A DNA stretch of 64,000 nucleotides from Zonotrichia leucophrys gambelii (Eukaryota; Chordata; Aves; Passeriformes; Passerellidae), in contig NC_088178.1 in the NCBI RefSeq assembly GCF_028769735.1, positions 13,976,857 to 14,040,856 of the forward strand, written 5' to 3'. A program made the position numbers and the translations under genes. Position 1 is the first letter of the stretch, and each line of letters starts with the position of its first letter. Shown one piece after another: positions 62,990-64,000 of this stretch. The notes below the pieces were generated by a model. The model saw only the letters and a list, made by a program, of their open reading frames with translations, made no database searches and was not told where the DNA came from.

Positions 62990-64000
62990 GTATGTTGTAA
63001 AACCTTAATTTACATATGTTACTTGTGTAGGGATTATTACATATTCTTCTAGGCCTCTAAAGGCCCAGTCATAGGTACAGCTGTTAACTATAACTAAGTT
63101 AGGTTTTCTCCCTAGTATTCAATTTCAGTCTTGATGGAAGACCTAAATAATTTTGAATGACTGTGTCTTGCCTTTGCATGTTTAAAAGGTATAATATTGT
63201 GTGTACTATTCCCATGGAGGAAATCTTTTTAAGTTACTGAATTGCTTTGATATGACCCTTTGCATTGTAAGAGAGCAATTTTAAACAAGAAGTCATAACT
63301 GTTCAAACTTGGTTTTGATTTGTATTCAATGCAATATGGATGGAGGGCTGAGGAAAAGGAGAGTGGTGTTCCAGCTGCCTCAGATCCTGAGTTACATGTA
63401 GGCCTTCTTCATGAAAACTTAGGGGAACCCAATGTACACTGAGCTAATGACAGATTATCCCTGTTTATTATTCCTGCCTGACTTTGTGGTTAACATATGC
63501 AAAGTTCTTGGGAAAGACCCATACTCTTTTAGCCATCCTTTCTTTTGGGAACTTATTATCATCACTGATATTTCATTGCTTATAAAAAGTAATTAATTTT
63601 GTAAATGTCCTTTTTTGTTTGTTTTGTTTTGATATTGAGTTCTATAAAATGGGAAAAAAATCACCTGCTAACACAAGAAAAAGTCAGTGTAATGCAATGG
63701 ATCAGTTAAAGACATAGAAATGAGAGAATGTTTGGTTGCTTGGCTGGTGGAGTTAAAGGCTGAGAAAAGATACCCAAATTATAAGTTCTGAATTAGGATT
63801 TATAGCCTTGCTGTGTCCGTCACTACAGTTTTTTTGTTTTCATGTCTTGTGAGTGAAGAAGAGTTCTAATTAGGTAAGGTTGTATGTGTAGAGTGGTTTT
63901 CTTATGCTTTTTGCTTGTTCTTTATGGGATCAAGCTTTCTTCTCACCTAAAAAAAAAGACTTTCTTCTCTGTACCCTATTCATTTTAAAAGAAGAAAGTA
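62990..64000 (+). other. BCAR3 intron, truncated by window end
   Basis: Intronic AT-rich sequence after the GTATGT donor. No next exon is reached. Confidence 0.6.

Overview
The window is vertebrate nuclear DNA, most likely from a bird and probably a songbird. The reasons are a large AT-rich, intron-rich landscape broken by short CpG islands, a CR1-type LINE 3' tail near 28.65 kb, and the conserved gene order DNTTIP2 - BCAR3. In mammals these two genes are same-strand neighbours, with GCLM upstream. The organism is inferred from these traits, not identified.

Layout. 1-2.9 kb has no coding exon that I recognise; by synteny it is probably the GCLM 3' flank. A CpG-island promoter at about 2.93-3.33 kb starts DNTTIP2 on the + strand. 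Its seven exons (3072-10722, 812 codons) can be joined in frame and encode the acidic linker and C-terminal Fcf2 pre-rRNA-processing domain. Then come intergenic DNA with a minisatellite (12.6 kb), a CpG island holding an intron-containing tRNA-Arg(TCT) gene on the - strand (14027-14113), and a second CpG-rich patch (14.7-15.1 kb). About 23 kb follows in which I see only simple repeats and the CR1 tail.

38804-46535 is a 7.7-kb endogenous retrovirus on the + strand. It has two 630-bp LTRs that differ at only two positions, a 4-bp target duplication (CATT), and a primer-binding site resembling tRNA-Arg. Its leader carries 18 tandem copies of a hairpin-forming sequence. There is no gag. The pol gene runs in a single reading frame but is cut by about ten stop codons, most at tryptophan positions. 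A cysteine-rich ORF overlaps the end of pol, and env is decayed. The pairing of young LTRs with a broken coding region is the main puzzle here. The hairpin array and the cysteine-rich ORF are the best candidates for something undescribed.

Only 737 bp beyond the 3' LTR, on the same strand, BCAR3 coding begins. Two exons (47300-47386 and 48940-49054) encode a SAM domain and join in perfect phase to an exon at 62668-62989, which carries the familiar N-terminus of BCAR3. The SH2 and Cas-binding exons lie beyond the right edge. A CpG island at about 55.9-56.6 kb, inside the intron between the SAM exons and the classical first coding exon, is a likely second promoter for the SAM-less form. DNTTIP2 acts in ribosome biogenesis and BCAR3 in Cas/integrin signalling; they share only location.
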